DNA of 64,000 nt, taken from assembly GCA_016719465.1 (NCBI GenBank), contig JADJYY010000007.1, forward strand, positions 88,906-152,905, written 5' to 3'. Below, piece by piece: positions 7,619-16,926 of this stretch (the stretch's first letter is position 1; each line of letters begins with the position of its first letter). Under the pieces are notes generated by a model. That model was given only the letters and a program-made list of their open reading frames with translations. It made no database searches and was not told where the DNA came from. This stretch comes from Hydrogenophilales bacterium (GTDB lineage: Bacteria > Pseudomonadota > Gammaproteobacteria > Burkholderiales > Thiobacillaceae). A program made the position numbers and the translations under genes.

Positions 7619-8332
7619 ATGAAGACATTGACCCGGCACGCCCTTTTCGCCCTGACCTTTTCCGCCGTGTATTCCGGTTCCGCCCTGGCGGATGAGCCAC
7701 CCTGCCCTTTCTATGAGAACCGTTCTGGTTTGTGCGGCTATTACGCGTCTGAAATCAGCCCGGCCCAGGCTTTCGTGGACACGGTGGTCAAACGCGGCAA
7801 GTGGACCAATCCTTCCAAGCGGCCCGTTATTCTGGATGTGCGCAGCACGCCCGAATACCGCGAGGGGCATCCCGAGCACGCGTTGAACGTGCCCTATCCC
7901 TATATCTATCAGGAATGCGATGACAAGGGCCGTGCACCGGATGGCGCCTGCATCAAGAGCGTTGCCCAGGTACCCCAAAGCAATGAGGATTTCCTGCGCT
8001 ACGTGGAGCGTGCAGTGCCCAACAAAAATACCCCCGTTTACACCCTCTGCCGCACCGGCGTGCGCAGCGTCGGGGCCGCCAACGTGCTGACCGATGCCGG
8101 CTACACCAATGTGCGTAATATTTGGGAAGGCTTCGTAGGCATCAATCTGACCGCGCCCAAGAAGCAGGCCGATGGCACGATCAAGACGATGAACGTCGAC
8201 CTGAACCATGACGGCTTCCTGACCGACGCGGACAAGAATGGCTGGCGCTATCACCAGGCCCTGCCCTACGACACCCGGCTGCTGCCCCATCTGGTCTACA
8301 AGGACGCCCTGGAAACCTACGACTGGGAATAA
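7619..8332 (+). CDS. periplasmic rhodanese-domain protein with an EF-hand-like loop
   Basis: A 237-residue secreted protein. GAGGAG precedes the ATG at 7619. A signal peptide (about residues 1-24) is cleaved near SALA-DEPP. A single rhodanese-like domain follows, with VILDVRSTPEYREGHPEHALNVPY and an active-site loop CRTGVRS, so a persulfide-carrying cysteine is present. Four further cysteines (PPC, GLC, QEC, GAC) could form disulfides. Near the C-terminus DLNHDGFLTDAD resembles a calcium-binding EF-hand loop. It likely moves or senses sulfur in the periplasm; the substrate is unknown. It is followed by its own terminator and is probably monocistronic. Confidence 0.82.
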   Translation: MKTLTRHALFALTFSAVYSGSALADEPPCPFYENRSGLCGYYASEISPAQAFVDTVVKRGKWTNPSKRPVILDVRSTPEYREGHPEHALNVPYPYIYQECDDKGRAPDGACIKSVAQVPQSNEDFLRYVERAVPNKNTPVYTLCRTGVRSVGAANVLTDAGYTNVRNIWEGFVGINLTAPKKQADGTIKTMNVDLNHDGFLTDADKNGWRYHQALPYDTRLLPHLVYKDALETYDWE

Positions 8333-8350
8333 GCGCCACCTCCTCGGGAG

Positions 8351-8376
8351 AAACCCCGCCACGGCGGGGTTTTTTG
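8351..8376 (+). terminator. intrinsic terminator of the rhodanese gene
   Basis: Stem CCCCGC/GCGGGG (8354-8369) with a 4-nt loop and a T6 tail, 20 nt past the stop codon. Confidence 0.9.
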
Positions 8377-8529
8377 CGCTTGTCTCCGGGCCGTGCGGCT
8401 AGAGGTGGTAGTGGTGCCCGGGCTGGACTCAGTCCTGAACACACGGATTCCGTAATGCCGCGCCCGCCGCCCCCGGGCTTGCGACAAAGGGGCGCGGCCA
8501 GCAATGTCGCCGCTGTTCGGTAGGGGACG

Positions 8530-11306
8530 TCAGTGGGCCGCCTCCCAGTTGGGGCCCACGCCCACTTCGGCCTTGAGCGGAACCCGCAGGGCCGCGACGC
8601 CGCACATCTTCTCGGGCAGTTCGTCGCGTACGCGTTTGAGTTCGGATTCCGGCACCTCCAGCACCAGTTCGTCGTGGACCTGCATGATGAGCCGGGACTT
8701 GAGCCCTGCCCCGTCCAGCCAGCCCCGCACCGCGATCATGGCGAGCTTGATCAGGTCCGCCGCCGTGCCCTGCATGGGGGCGTTGATGGCGGCCCGCTCG
8801 GCGCCCTGGCGCCTCGCCGGGGCGCCGCCCGAGAGTTCCGGCAGATACAGGCGGCGGCCGAACAGGGTTTCCACGTAGCCCTGGGAGCGGGCCGCTTCCC
8901 GGGTGCGGTTCATGTAGTCCAGCACGCCGGGATAGCGGGCGAAGTAGCGGTCGATGTAGGCCCGGGCGACGGAACGTTCCACGTTGAGTTGGTGGCCAGG
9001 CCGAAGGCGGACATGCCGTAGATGAGGCCGAAGTTCACCGCCTTGGCCATGCGCCGCATGTCCGGGGTGACGGCTTCGAGGGCCACGCCCTGCACCTCGG
9101 CGGCGGTGGCCCGGTGGATGTCGGCGTCCTCGTGGAAGGCCTTCAGCAGGCCGGCGTCGCCGGAGAGGTGGGCCATGATGCGCAACTCGATCTGGGAGTA
9201 GTCGGCGGAGATGATGACGCAGCCGGGTTCGGCGATGAAGGCCTCGCGGATCTTGCGGCCCTCCACCGTGCGTACCGGGATGTTCTGCAGGTTGGGGTCG
9301 TTGCTGGCGAGCCGGCCGGTGACCGCCACCGCCTGGGAATAGGTGGTGTGCACCCTGCCCGTCGTGGGGTTGATCATGCCCGGCAGCTTGTCGGTGTAGG
9401 TGGATTTCAGCTTGGCCAGGCCCCGGTAGTCCAGGATCAGCTTGGGCAGGGGGTGGTCCAGGGCCAGTTCCTGCAAGGCGTCCTCGTTGGTGGAAGGGGC
9501 GCCGCCCGGAGTCTTCTTCCTGGGCTTCAGGCCCAGCTGGCCGAACAGAATTTCGCCCAGCTGCTTGGGAGAGTTCAGGTTGAAGGGCTGGCCGGCGGCC
9601 TGGTGGGCCCTGGCTTCCAGTTCCAGCATCTCGCCGGCCAGGAAGCCGGAATGCCGGCGCAGCAGGTCCGCGTCCAGCTTGACGCCGGTGCGTTCCATGC
9701 GCGCCAGGATGGGCAGCAGGGGCATTTCCATGTCCCGGTACACGCTTTCCAGCCTGGGCGTGGCCACCAGGGCGGGATGCAGTGCGCGGTGCAGGCGCAG
9801 GGTGATGTCGGCGTCCTCGGCGGCGTAGGCGGTGGCCCGTTCCACATCCACCTGATCGAAGCCGATCTGGTTGGCGCCCTTGCCGCACACCTCCTCGTAT
9901 TTGATGGTGGTTTCCCCCAGGTGGCGGGCCGCCAGGGTATCCATGTCGTGACGCTCGTGGGCTTCCAGCACGTAGCTTTGCAGCAGGGTGTCGTGGGCGA
10001 TGCCGCGCAGGTCGACGCCGTGGTTCATGAGCACGTGCCAGTCGTATTTCAGGTTCTGGCCCACCTTGGCGCGGGCGGGATCCTCCAGCCAGGGCTTCAG
10101 GCGGGCGAGGACGTCATGCAGGGGTAACTGGTCCGGGGCGCCGGCGTAATGGTGGGCCAGGGGCAGGTAGGCCGCCTCGCCGGCCTCGATGCTGAAGGAC
10201 AGGCCCACCAACTTCGCCCGCATGGGGTCCAGGCTGGTGGTTTCCGTGTCCAGGCAGACCAGGTCGGCATGAGTAAGCGCGTCCATCCAGCGGTTCAGGG
10301 CGGCTTCGTCGAGGATGGCTTCGTAGTGGCGGTGGACCACGGTCTCGGTGAGAGGTGGGGGGGGCACCCATTCCGTTCCGGTAGGCTCCCCCTCCCCGCC
10401 TCCCCCGCTAGCGGGGGAGGGGTTTTCTACCTCCATGCTGGCGGGGACGGTTGGGGAGGAGAGATTCAATTCCTTTAACCAGGTGCGGAAGCTGTATTGA
10501 GTAAACAATTCCCGCAGCGCCGCCGTGTCCTCCATCTTCCAGGACAGGTCGTTGGGATGCACGTCCAGGGCCACGTCGGTCTTCACCGTGACCAGCCTGC
10601 GTCCCGTGGGCAGCCAGTCCAGGGCGCGGCGCAGGTTCTCGCCGACGGCGCCCTTCACCTCGCCGGCCCTGGCCATGAGTTCGTCCAGGCTGCCGAACTG
10701 TTCGATCCACTTCGCCGCCGTCTTGGGGCCCACCTTGTCGACACCGGGCACGTTGTCCACCGTATCGCCCACCAGGGTCAGGTAGTCGACGATGCGGCCG
10801 GGGGGCACGCCGAACTTGGCCAGCACGCCGGCCTCGTCCAGCACCTCGTTGGTCATGGTGTTGACGAGCCGCACCCGGGGCGTCACCAGTTGGGCCAGGT
10901 CCTTGTCGCCGGTGGAAACGATGGCTTCCATGCCCGCTTCCTCCGCCTGGCGGGTGAGGGTGCCGATGACGTCGTCCGCTTCCACCCCGTCCACCATCAG
11001 CAGGGGCCAGCCCAGGGCGCGCACCGCCTCGTGCAGGGGCGGGATCTGCTTCGCCAGGTCCTCGGGCATGGGCGGGCGGTGGGCCTTGTATTCCGGGTAC
11101 CAGTCGTCGCGGAAGGTCTTGCCCTTGGCGTCGAAGACGCAGGCGGCGTAGGCGCTGGGGTAGTCGCGGCGCAGCTTGCGCAGCATGGCGATGACGCCGT
11201 GCATGGCGCCGGTGGGGAAGCCCTCGGCGCTGCGCAGGTCGGGCAGGGCATGGAAGGCGCGGTAGAGGTAGGACGAACCGTCCACCAATAGCAGCGTGTG
11301 GGTCAT
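8530..11306 (-). CDS. polA: DNA polymerase I, apparent frameshift
   Basis: About 925 residues after correction, the normal length. The 5'-nuclease domain starts at 11306 (MTHTLLLVDGSSYLYRAFHA), then an inactive-to-weak 3'-5' exonuclease region with VCLDTETTSLDPM, then the polymerase domain with IISADYSQIELRIMAHLSGD, LIYGMSAFGLA and MQVHDELVLEVPE. One base is missing at about 8991: GCCACCAACTC where GCCACCCAACTC would continue A-T-Q-L-N-V. This splits the last ~155 residues, including the catalytic HDE, into another frame; since polA is rarely dispensable, a sequencing error is the simplest reading. The linker between nuclease and exonuclease domains is enlarged by a repeat-derived peptide (NPSPASGGGGEGEP). 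Confidence 0.93.
10386..10422. repeat. GC-rich REP-like palindromic repeat, copy 2, inside polA
   Basis: Nearly the same sequence as 5023-5057, with the centre CCCCCGCTAGCGGGGG. It is translated in frame as a Gly-rich linker between two polA domains. Confidence 0.65.
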
Positions 11307-11395
11307 GGGTCCTCCGGGGAATGGCGCATTGTATTCGGGGTGAACGATCGGTGCCGGCGCTACAATCCGCGCGTCTGACCCTACCCGACCGGACC

Positions 11396-12124
11396 ATGAG
11401 CAAACCCAAGCTACCCGATCTTTTCGACCCCGGCGGCAGCGACGAGGCGCGGCTCTCCGCCCGGGAGTCCTGGCGCATGTTCGAGATCATGGCCGAGTTC
11501 GTGGAGGCCACCGAGCGGCTGGCGCCCATCCGCCCGGCGGTGAGCATCTTCGGCAGCGCCCGCATCCAGCCCGACTCGGCCTATTACATGCTCACCGAGG
11601 CCATCGCCCGCAAGCTGTCGGACGCCGGGTTCGCGGTGATCTCCGGCGGCGGGCCGGGGGTCATGGAGGCGGCCAACAAGGGGGCCTTCTTCGGCAAGTC
11701 CCCCAGCGTCGGCCTGAACATCCAGCTTCCCCACGAGCAGCGCGCCAACCCCTTCCAGGACATCAGCCAGACCTTCCGTCATTTCTTCGCCCGCAAGGTC
11801 ATGTTCGTGAAGTTCGCCGGCGCCTACGTGGTCATGCCCGGCGGCTTCGGTACCCTGGACGAGTTGATGGAGGCCCTGACCCTGGTGCAGACCGGCAAGA
11901 CCCGGCGCATTCCCATCATCCTGGTCAAATCCGCCTTCTGGGGCGGCCTGGTGGACTGGTTCCGCGACACCCTGGTGCGGGAGGGCATGATCGACGCGGA
12001 CGACATGACCCTGGTGCAGATGATCGACGAGCCGGACCAGGTGGTGGAGGCGATCTTCCGCCATTACGAGACGCGCGGTTTCCAGCCCTCCCCCCAGGAG
12101 CGGGAAATCCTGCTCAATCTCTGA
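11396..12124 (+). CDS. LOG-family (TIGR00730) nucleotide-binding protein
   Basis: A 242-residue Rossmann-fold protein beginning MSKPKLPDLFDPGG. It carries the two LOG-family motifs: PGGFGTLDE (exact, as part of VVMPGGFGTLDELMEAL) and SGGGPGVMEAANKGA. The family includes cytokinin-activating phosphoribohydrolases that release the base from nucleoside 5'-monophosphates, and nucleotide-5'-monophosphate nucleosidases such as PpnN; the longer N-terminal extension here is typical of bacterial members of unknown specificity. It is divergent from polA with a short shared promoter region containing a TACAAT -10-like element at 11361. Confidence 0.85.
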   Translation: MSKPKLPDLFDPGGSDEARLSARESWRMFEIMAEFVEATERLAPIRPAVSIFGSARIQPDSAYYMLTEAIARKLSDAGFAVISGGGPGVMEAANKGAFFGKSPSVGLNIQLPHEQRANPFQDISQTFRHFFARKVMFVKFAGAYVVMPGGFGTLDELMEALTLVQTGKTRRIPIILVKSAFWGGLVDWFRDTLVREGMIDADDMTLVQMIDEPDQVVEAIFRHYETRGFQPSPQEREILLNL

Positions 12125-12175
12125 TGAGGCGGGACAGGCTGCTAGAATCAAAGCGTTCCCACCGAGGCCATCGTC

Positions 12176-12508
12176 ATGCGCATCGCTCCATTCCTGCTCG
12201 CCAGCCTGTTGCTCATCCCCGTCGCCAACGCGGAGGAAAAGTCACGGCTGGAGGCCCTGCCCGACATCCCGCCGCCACCCGGCATGGTGCAGGATCCGGC
12301 CCTGGAGCCCCAGATCACCATCGTTCAGCGCGGCCAGGACCGGGTCGAGGAATTCCGCGTCAAGGGCCGCCTCTACATGATCAAGGTGACACCGCCCCAC
12401 GGTAAGCCCTACTACCTCATCGACCAGCGCGGCGATGGGCAGATGCGGATGTACGACGACCTGTCGCCGAACTTCCAGGTGCCCATGTGGGTCATTCACG
12501 AATTCTGA
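12176..12508 (+). CDS. DUF2782 small secreted protein
   Basis: A 110-residue protein with a signal peptide ending at about residue 19 (VANA-EEKS). The rest matches the DUF2782 pattern, with EPQITIVQRGQDRVEEFRV, LYMIKVTP and GKPYYLIDQRGDG. In many betaproteobacteria this gene is found near polA and thrB. Function is unknown; it is probably a periplasmic or membrane-attached beta-rich protein. A TAGAAT -10-like sequence lies 28 nt before the start. Confidence 0.8.
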   Translation: MRIAPFLLASLLLIPVANAEEKSRLEALPDIPPPPGMVQDPALEPQITIVQRGQDRVEEFRVKGRLYMIKVTPPHGKPYYLIDQRGDGQMRMYDDLSPNFQVPMWVIHEF

Positions 12509-12533
12509 ACAGCGCTTCGGGTTGATTTCCACG

Positions 12534-12560
12534 CCGCCGCGCCAGCGGCGGTTTTCATTT
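12534..12560 (+). terminator. intrinsic terminator after the DUF2782 gene
   Basis: Stem CCGCCGC/GCGGCGG (12534-12551) with loop GCCA and a TTTTCATTT tail. Confidence 0.85.
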
Positions 12561-12568
12561 GACGATAA

Positions 12569-13315
12569 ATGCTCCCGCTCACGATTTCACGTCCCCCCGC
12601 CATCGCCGGCCTCGCCTGGGTCAAGGAGGGCTGGCGCCTGTTCAAGCTGGCGCCGATCCCCTGGACCGGCATGACCGCGCTGGTATTCCTGGTGCTGATG
12701 GCGCTCGGCATGCTGCCGCTGGCGGGCGGGTTTCTGGTGCATGTGCTGTCGCCTTTTGTGGTCGCGGGCTTCCTCGCCGCCAGCCGGGGTGGCAGCCAGG
12801 GCGAGCCGGTCACCTTCGTCTTTCTCGGCGCGGGCTGGCGGGAAGGTCGCAATGCCCTGCTGGTCATCGGCGTGGCGTACATGTTGGCGGCCCTGCTGAT
12901 CTTCAACCTGGTGGGGTTCCTGACCGGGGGCGACCTGGAGGCCTTGCTGCGCCAGGCCCAGATGCCCGCCGCCCTGACACCCGAGGAGGCCGAGCGCGTG
13001 GTGGCCACCGCCCTGCCGGCCCTGAGCCTGGGCACGCTGCTGTTCGCGCCCCTGCTCATGGCCACCTGGTTTTCCCCCGGCCTGGTGCTGTTCGAGCGCT
13101 TTCCGCCCGGCCGCGCCCTGTGGTGGAGCCTGTGGGCCTGCGCCGTCAACTGGCGGCCCATCCTCTATTACAGTTTGATCCTGGGGCTGGCCGGGGTGGT
13201 GGCGGTGCTGATTCCCTTCGGCCTGGGATTGCTGGTGTTCGTGCCCTGGACCCTGACTTCCACCTATGCGGCCTATCGCGACATCTTCGTGCCCGTGGAG
13301 GCGGAGGCGTCATGA
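12569..13315 (+). CDS. BPSS1780-family multi-pass membrane protein
   Basis: A 248-residue protein with about five or six hydrophobic segments and the N-terminal pattern WVKEGWRLFKLAPIPW seen in the BPSS1780 family of betaproteobacterial inner-membrane proteins. A soluble loop (about residues 120-150) is rich in Glu and Ala. No catalytic motif is visible and its function is unknown. Its stop overlaps the start of the following cytochrome-like gene by 4 nt, so the two are translationally coupled. Confidence 0.75.
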   Translation: MLPLTISRPPAIAGLAWVKEGWRLFKLAPIPWTGMTALVFLVLMALGMLPLAGGFLVHVLSPFVVAGFLAASRGGSQGEPVTFVFLGAGWREGRNALLVIGVAYMLAALLIFNLVGFLTGGDLEALLRQAQMPAALTPEEAERVVATALPALSLGTLLFAPLLMATWFSPGLVLFERFPPGRALWWSLWACAVNWRPILYYSLILGLAGVVAVLIPFGLGLLVFVPWTLTSTYAAYRDIFVPVEAEAS

Positions 13316-13806
13316 GCCCCTTGTTCTGGTTGCCGCCGCTCCTGCTGCTGCTGACGGGCATGCCCGCCTGGAGCGCCGCCCCGGTCAAGTTCGGCGACGC
13401 CCTGCACGAGAAGTTCCACCATGCTCGTTGCATCCAGTGCCACCAGTTCAACAGCGGGAAAAGCAACGGCCGTGGCTTTACCTCCCACCGTTCCCGCTAT
13501 CTTTGCGACAACTGCCATACCCGGCGCATCACCGGACTGCCCCGGGGAGAGTGGCTGGCGCCCAACGAGAAGCTGGATTACACCGGCCTGGGGCCCGCCG
13601 AAACCTGCCAGCTGATCAAGCGCAACCTGGGCGCGGGCGACCCGAAGGCCGCGATGACCCGTCACCTCCTGGAGGATGCCCGTATCCGCTGGGCCCTGGA
13701 GAGCGGCATGACGCCGGCGGGGCGTTTCCCCGCGGTGCCCGGCGGCTACGAGGCGTGGGCGCGGGAGGCGAAGGCCTGGATCGACGGTGGCATGCTGTGC
13801 GAGTAA
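13312..13806 (+). CDS. secreted diheme c-type cytochrome-like protein
   Basis: A 164-residue protein with a signal peptide (about 1-21, cleaved after WSAA). It has two heme c attachment motifs, CIQCH at about residues 41-45 and CDNCH at about 63-67, so it should be a periplasmic diheme protein. The remaining ~95 residues are helical and carry no further CXXCH. The ATGA overlap with the upstream membrane protein implies joint expression and perhaps an electron-transfer module. It is not a member of a family I can name. Confidence 0.78.
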   Translation: MSPLFWLPPLLLLLTGMPAWSAAPVKFGDALHEKFHHARCIQCHQFNSGKSNGRGFTSHRSRYLCDNCHTRRITGLPRGEWLAPNEKLDYTGLGPAETCQLIKRNLGAGDPKAAMTRHLLEDARIRWALESGMTPAGRFPAVPGGYEAWAREAKAWIDGGMLCE

Positions 13807-13872
13807 GGAAAGTTGGCGGTCGTCAGGGAGGTTTTCCCGCCAACCGCCAACTATCTTCCGCCCACTTTCCTG

Positions 13873-14553
13873 ATGCCTGAACTTTCCTTGCTGGCGGCCT
13901 TCCTGACCGGCCTTCTCGGCGGCGCCCACTGTGTCGGCATGTGCGGCGGCATCGTCGCCGCCATGTCGTTCCAGGCCCCGGGCGCTTCCCCGCCGGGTCA
14001 CGGCCGTACCCTGGCCTTCCAGTTGGCCTACAACGCCGGCCGCCTTTCCAGCTATACCCTGGTCGGCGCCCTGGCGGGACTGCTCGGGTCCGCCGCCTTC
14101 CTCTCGGACAGCCTGTTTCCCCTGCAACGGGGTCTGTATCTGCTCGCCCAGGTGGTGCTCATCCTGCTTGGCCTCTACCTGGCCGGGCTGAACCAGTCCG
14201 TGCTGGTGATCGAGCGCCTGGGCGGCGGCGTGTGGCGCAAGGCTCAGCCCCTGTTGGGCAGGCTTCTGCCGATCCGGAATCCGGGCCAGGCCCTGGTGGC
14301 CGGCGTCCTGTGGGGCTGGCTGCCCTGCGGCCTGGTCTACAGCGTGCTGGTTTCCGCCCTGGCTTCCGGCGGGGCGGGGCGGGGTGGCCTGCTGATGCTG
14401 GCCTTCGGCCTGGGTACCTTGCCCAACCTGTTGCTCATGGGCTGGGGCGCGGCCCGCCTGCGCGAACTCACCCGTCAGGTGTGGCTGCGCCGCCTGGCGG
14501 GCCTCGTGGTGGCGGGGCTGGGCGTGTGGGGACTGCTCCAGCTCCTGGCCTGA
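13873..14553 (+). CDS. SafE/TauE-like (DsbD_2) membrane protein
   Basis: A 226-residue membrane protein beginning MPELSLLAAFLTGLLGGAHC. The motif GAHCVGMCGGIV in the first helix, and the internally related WGWLPCGLVYSVL in the second half, are the paired Cys-Gly/Pro-Cys-Gly motifs of the DsbD/CcdA superfamily that includes urease-accessory-like UreH/SafE proteins. About six membrane segments are predicted. Members move reducing equivalents or metals across the membrane, often for heme-copper oxidase assembly. The start at 13873 was preferred over an upstream in-frame start because family members begin just before the first helix. Confidence 0.8.
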   Translation: MPELSLLAAFLTGLLGGAHCVGMCGGIVAAMSFQAPGASPPGHGRTLAFQLAYNAGRLSSYTLVGALAGLLGSAAFLSDSLFPLQRGLYLLAQVVLILLGLYLAGLNQSVLVIERLGGGVWRKAQPLLGRLLPIRNPGQALVAGVLWGWLPCGLVYSVLVSALASGGAGRGGLLMLAFGLGTLPNLLLMGWGAARLRELTRQVWLRRLAGLVVAGLGVWGLLQLLA

Positions 14554-14560
14554 CCGGGGG

Positions 14561-14989
14561 CTATGGCGTACTGAAGGCGCGGCTGAATTCCGCTTTCATC
14601 ATCCTGCCCTGCACGTTGGCGTTGACCAGGAAGCGCAGGGTGTCCGGAGCCGCCACCCGGTATTCGCCCAGGTAATAGACATTGTCGCCTTCCTGGACCT
14701 GGCGGATGGGGATGCTGGAGATATGGTTCTTCTGGTTGATCGCCCCCGCGTAGACTTGGCCCTGCACGGCTTTCGCCTCGCCGTTGCGGCCCTTCCTCAT
14801 CAGCGTGATGGTGAGCAGCCCCCGGCCCGAGCCCTGGTCCACGTTGTAGGCCTTGGCGGCTTCCGCCGTCAGTTCGCTGGTGGGCACCGCGATGCAGTGC
14901 ATTTCCAGGTCGCCGACCCTGGCGATTTCCACCGCCTGGACGGGAGAGACGGCCAGGGCCGCCCCCAGCAAGATTGCGCGCGCATACAT
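14561..14989 (-). CDS. DUF4426 periplasmic protein
   Basis: A 142-residue protein starting at 14989, with a signal peptide (MYARAILLGAALAVSPVQA) and a beta-rich mature part ending LVNANVQGRMMKAEF. It matches DUF4426, a periplasmic family of unknown function. Upstream on this strand is AGGAGATTCATC, a good ribosome site. It converges on the DsbD_2-like gene with 7 nt between their stops and is divergent from hslU. Confidence 0.75.
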   Translation of the reverse strand: MYARAILLGAALAVSPVQAVEIARVGDLEMHCIAVPTSELTAEAAKAYNVDQGSGRGLLTITLMRKGRNGEAKAVQGQVYAGAINQKNHISSIPIRQVQEGDNVYYLGEYRVAAPDTLRFLVNANVQGRMMKAEFSRAFSTP

Positions 14990-15117
14990 GATGAATCTCC
15001 TCGGGTTCCTGCCTGTGAATGGACTATAGCTCCCGGGATCATACTTGTTTGCGGCGGCGGCGATGTCGGGGCCGGATGTTAGACTGGTCGCCATCCCGCA
15101 TCGCCATCCGCACTGTC

Positions 15118-16443
15118 ATGACCCAGATGACCCCCCAGGAAATCGTCCACGAACTCGACAAGCACATCGTCGGCCAGAACGACGCCAAGCGCGCCTGCGC
15201 CATCGCCCTGCGCAACCGCTGGCGGCGCATGCGGGTGGGAGACGGCCTGCGCCAGGAAATCACCCCCAAGAACATCCTCATGATCGGCCCCACCGGGGTC
15301 GGCAAGACCGAGATCGCACGCCGCCTCGCCCGCCTGTCGGGCGCCCCCTTCATCAAGGTTGAGGCCACCAAGTTCACCGAGGTGGGCTATGTCGGCAAGG
15401 ACGTGGACAGCATCATCCGCGATCTCGCGGAGATCGCCGTCAAGCAGGCCCGCGAGGAGGCCACCCGCAAGGTGCGCATGCGCGCCGAGGAAGCCGCCGA
15501 GGAGCGCATCCTCGACGCCCTGCTGCCCGGCGCCCGGGATGCCTGGCAGGCGGACGCCAAGCCGGAGGAATCCGCCACCCGGCAGAAATTCCGCAAGATG
15601 CTGCGGGAAGGCCAGCTGGACGACAAGGAAATCGAACTGGACATGGCCGCCCACCCCGCCTCCATGGAAATCTTCGCGCCCCCCGGCATGGAGGAACTCA
15701 CCAGCCAGCTCCAGGGCATGTTCCAGAACCTGGGACAGAAGCGCAGCCAGAAGCGCAAGCTCCGGATCGCCGAGGCCATGAAGCAGCTCGCCGACGAGGA
15801 AGCCGGCCGCATGGTCAACGAGGAGGAGATCAAGCTGGCCGCCCTGCGCAACGTGGAAGCCAACGGCATCGTCTTCCTCGACGAGATCGACAAGATCGCC
15901 GGCCGGGAAGGCCACGGCCCCGACGTCTCCCGCCAGGGCGTGCAGCGCGACCTGCTGCCCCTGGTGGAGGGCGCCACCGTCACCACCAAGTTCGGCATGG
16001 TCAAGACCGACCACATCCTGTTCATCGCCAGCGGCGCCTTCCATCTGTCCAAGCCCTCGGACCTGATTCCCGAACTCCAGGGCCGCTTCCCCATCCGGGT
16101 GGAACTGCAAAGCCTGTCCGTGGAGGACTTCGAGCGCATCCTCACCGGCACCGACGCCTGCCTCACCAGGCAATACCAGGCCCTGATGGAAACCGAGGGC
16201 GTGAAGCTGGCCTTTGGCGACGACGCCATCCGCCGCCTGGCCGAGATCGCCTGGAGCGTCAACGAACGCACCGAGAACATCGGCGCCCGCCGCCTCTACA
16301 CGGTGATGGAACGCCTGCTGGACGAGTTGTCCTTCGACGCGGACAAGCGCGGCGGCGAGACCCTGTACATCGACGCCGCCTACGTGGATGCGCGGCTATC
16401 GGCCCTGGCGGCGAGCGAGGATCTGGCGCGCTACGTATTGTGA
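15118..16443 (+). CDS. hslU: ATP-dependent protease ATPase subunit HslU
   Basis: A 441-residue AAA+ unfoldase that feeds substrates to the HslV peptidase. Seen are IVGQNDAKRACAIALRNRWRR, Walker A GPTGVGKTEIARR, the pore loop GYVGKDVDSIIRD, the I-domain (about residues 110-240), Walker B IVFLDEIDKIA and the conserved C-terminal tail ARYVL that docks into HslV. The protein is complete. The usual hslV gene directly upstream is absent: the neighbouring gene is a divergent DUF4426 gene, and no hslV is found in the window. The intact docking tail implies HslV is encoded elsewhere. Confidence 0.95.
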   Translation: MTQMTPQEIVHELDKHIVGQNDAKRACAIALRNRWRRMRVGDGLRQEITPKNILMIGPTGVGKTEIARRLARLSGAPFIKVEATKFTEVGYVGKDVDSIIRDLAEIAVKQAREEATRKVRMRAEEAAEERILDALLPGARDAWQADAKPEESATRQKFRKMLREGQLDDKEIELDMAAHPASMEIFAPPGMEELTSQLQGMFQNLGQKRSQKRKLRIAEAMKQLADEEAGRMVNEEEIKLAALRNVEANGIVFLDEIDKIAGREGHGPDVSRQGVQRDLLPLVEGATVTTKFGMVKTDHILFIASGAFHLSKPSDLIPELQGRFPIRVELQSLSVEDFERILTGTDACLTRQYQALMETEGVKLAFGDDAIRRLAEIAWSVNERTENIGARRLYTVMERLLDELSFDADKRGGETLYIDAAYVDARLSALAASEDLARYVL

Positions 16444-16505
16444 TTACCCGCGGGCGCGTCACCATTCCTTAACGTCGTTCCATCGAACGCGGGAACCGGG
16501 CCCCC

Positions 16506-16913
16506 ATGGACAATATCAGTCCCGAAGCACGCGGCCGCCAGATGGCCAGGGTAAGGGCGAAAGATACCCGGCCGGAGATGGCCGTGCGCCGGCTGGTGTT
16601 CGGGATGGGTTATCGATACCGGCTCCATGACGCGCGGCTCCCGGGCACGCCGGACCTGGTGTTCGCCGGGCGCGGCAAGGTGCTGTTCGTGCACGGTTGT
16701 TTCTGGCATCGTCACGAAAACTGCGAGTTGGCGAGATTGCCCAAGTCGCGATTGGATTTCTGGTTGCCCAAGCTGGAGGGCAACCAGACGCGGGACCGGG
16801 TGAATCAGCGACTGTTGAGAAAATCAGGGTGGCGGATATTGGTGGTTTGGGAATGCGAGTTGCGGGATATGCCGAAGCTGACCCGGAAAATCCGCCGATT
16901 CCTGGAGTCATGA
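16506..16913 (+). CDS. vsr: very-short-patch repair endonuclease Vsr
   Basis: A 135-residue mismatch endonuclease that nicks beside T:G mismatches arising from deamination of 5-methylcytosine. The family motifs are complete: RSMARV-like QMARVRAKDTRPE, catalytic Asp in LPGTPDLVFAGRGKVLFVHG and the zinc-binding FVHGCFWHRHENC. It lies 13 nt upstream of a cytosine methyltransferase, so the enzymes should act together. Vsr homologues are found with several C5-methyltransferases besides Dcm. Confidence 0.93.
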   Translation: MDNISPEARGRQMARVRAKDTRPEMAVRRLVFGMGYRYRLHDARLPGTPDLVFAGRGKVLFVHGCFWHRHENCELARLPKSRLDFWLPKLEGNQTRDRVNQRLLRKSGWRILVVWECELRDMPKLTRKIRRFLES

Positions 16914-16926
16914 GGGGGATCGAGAC

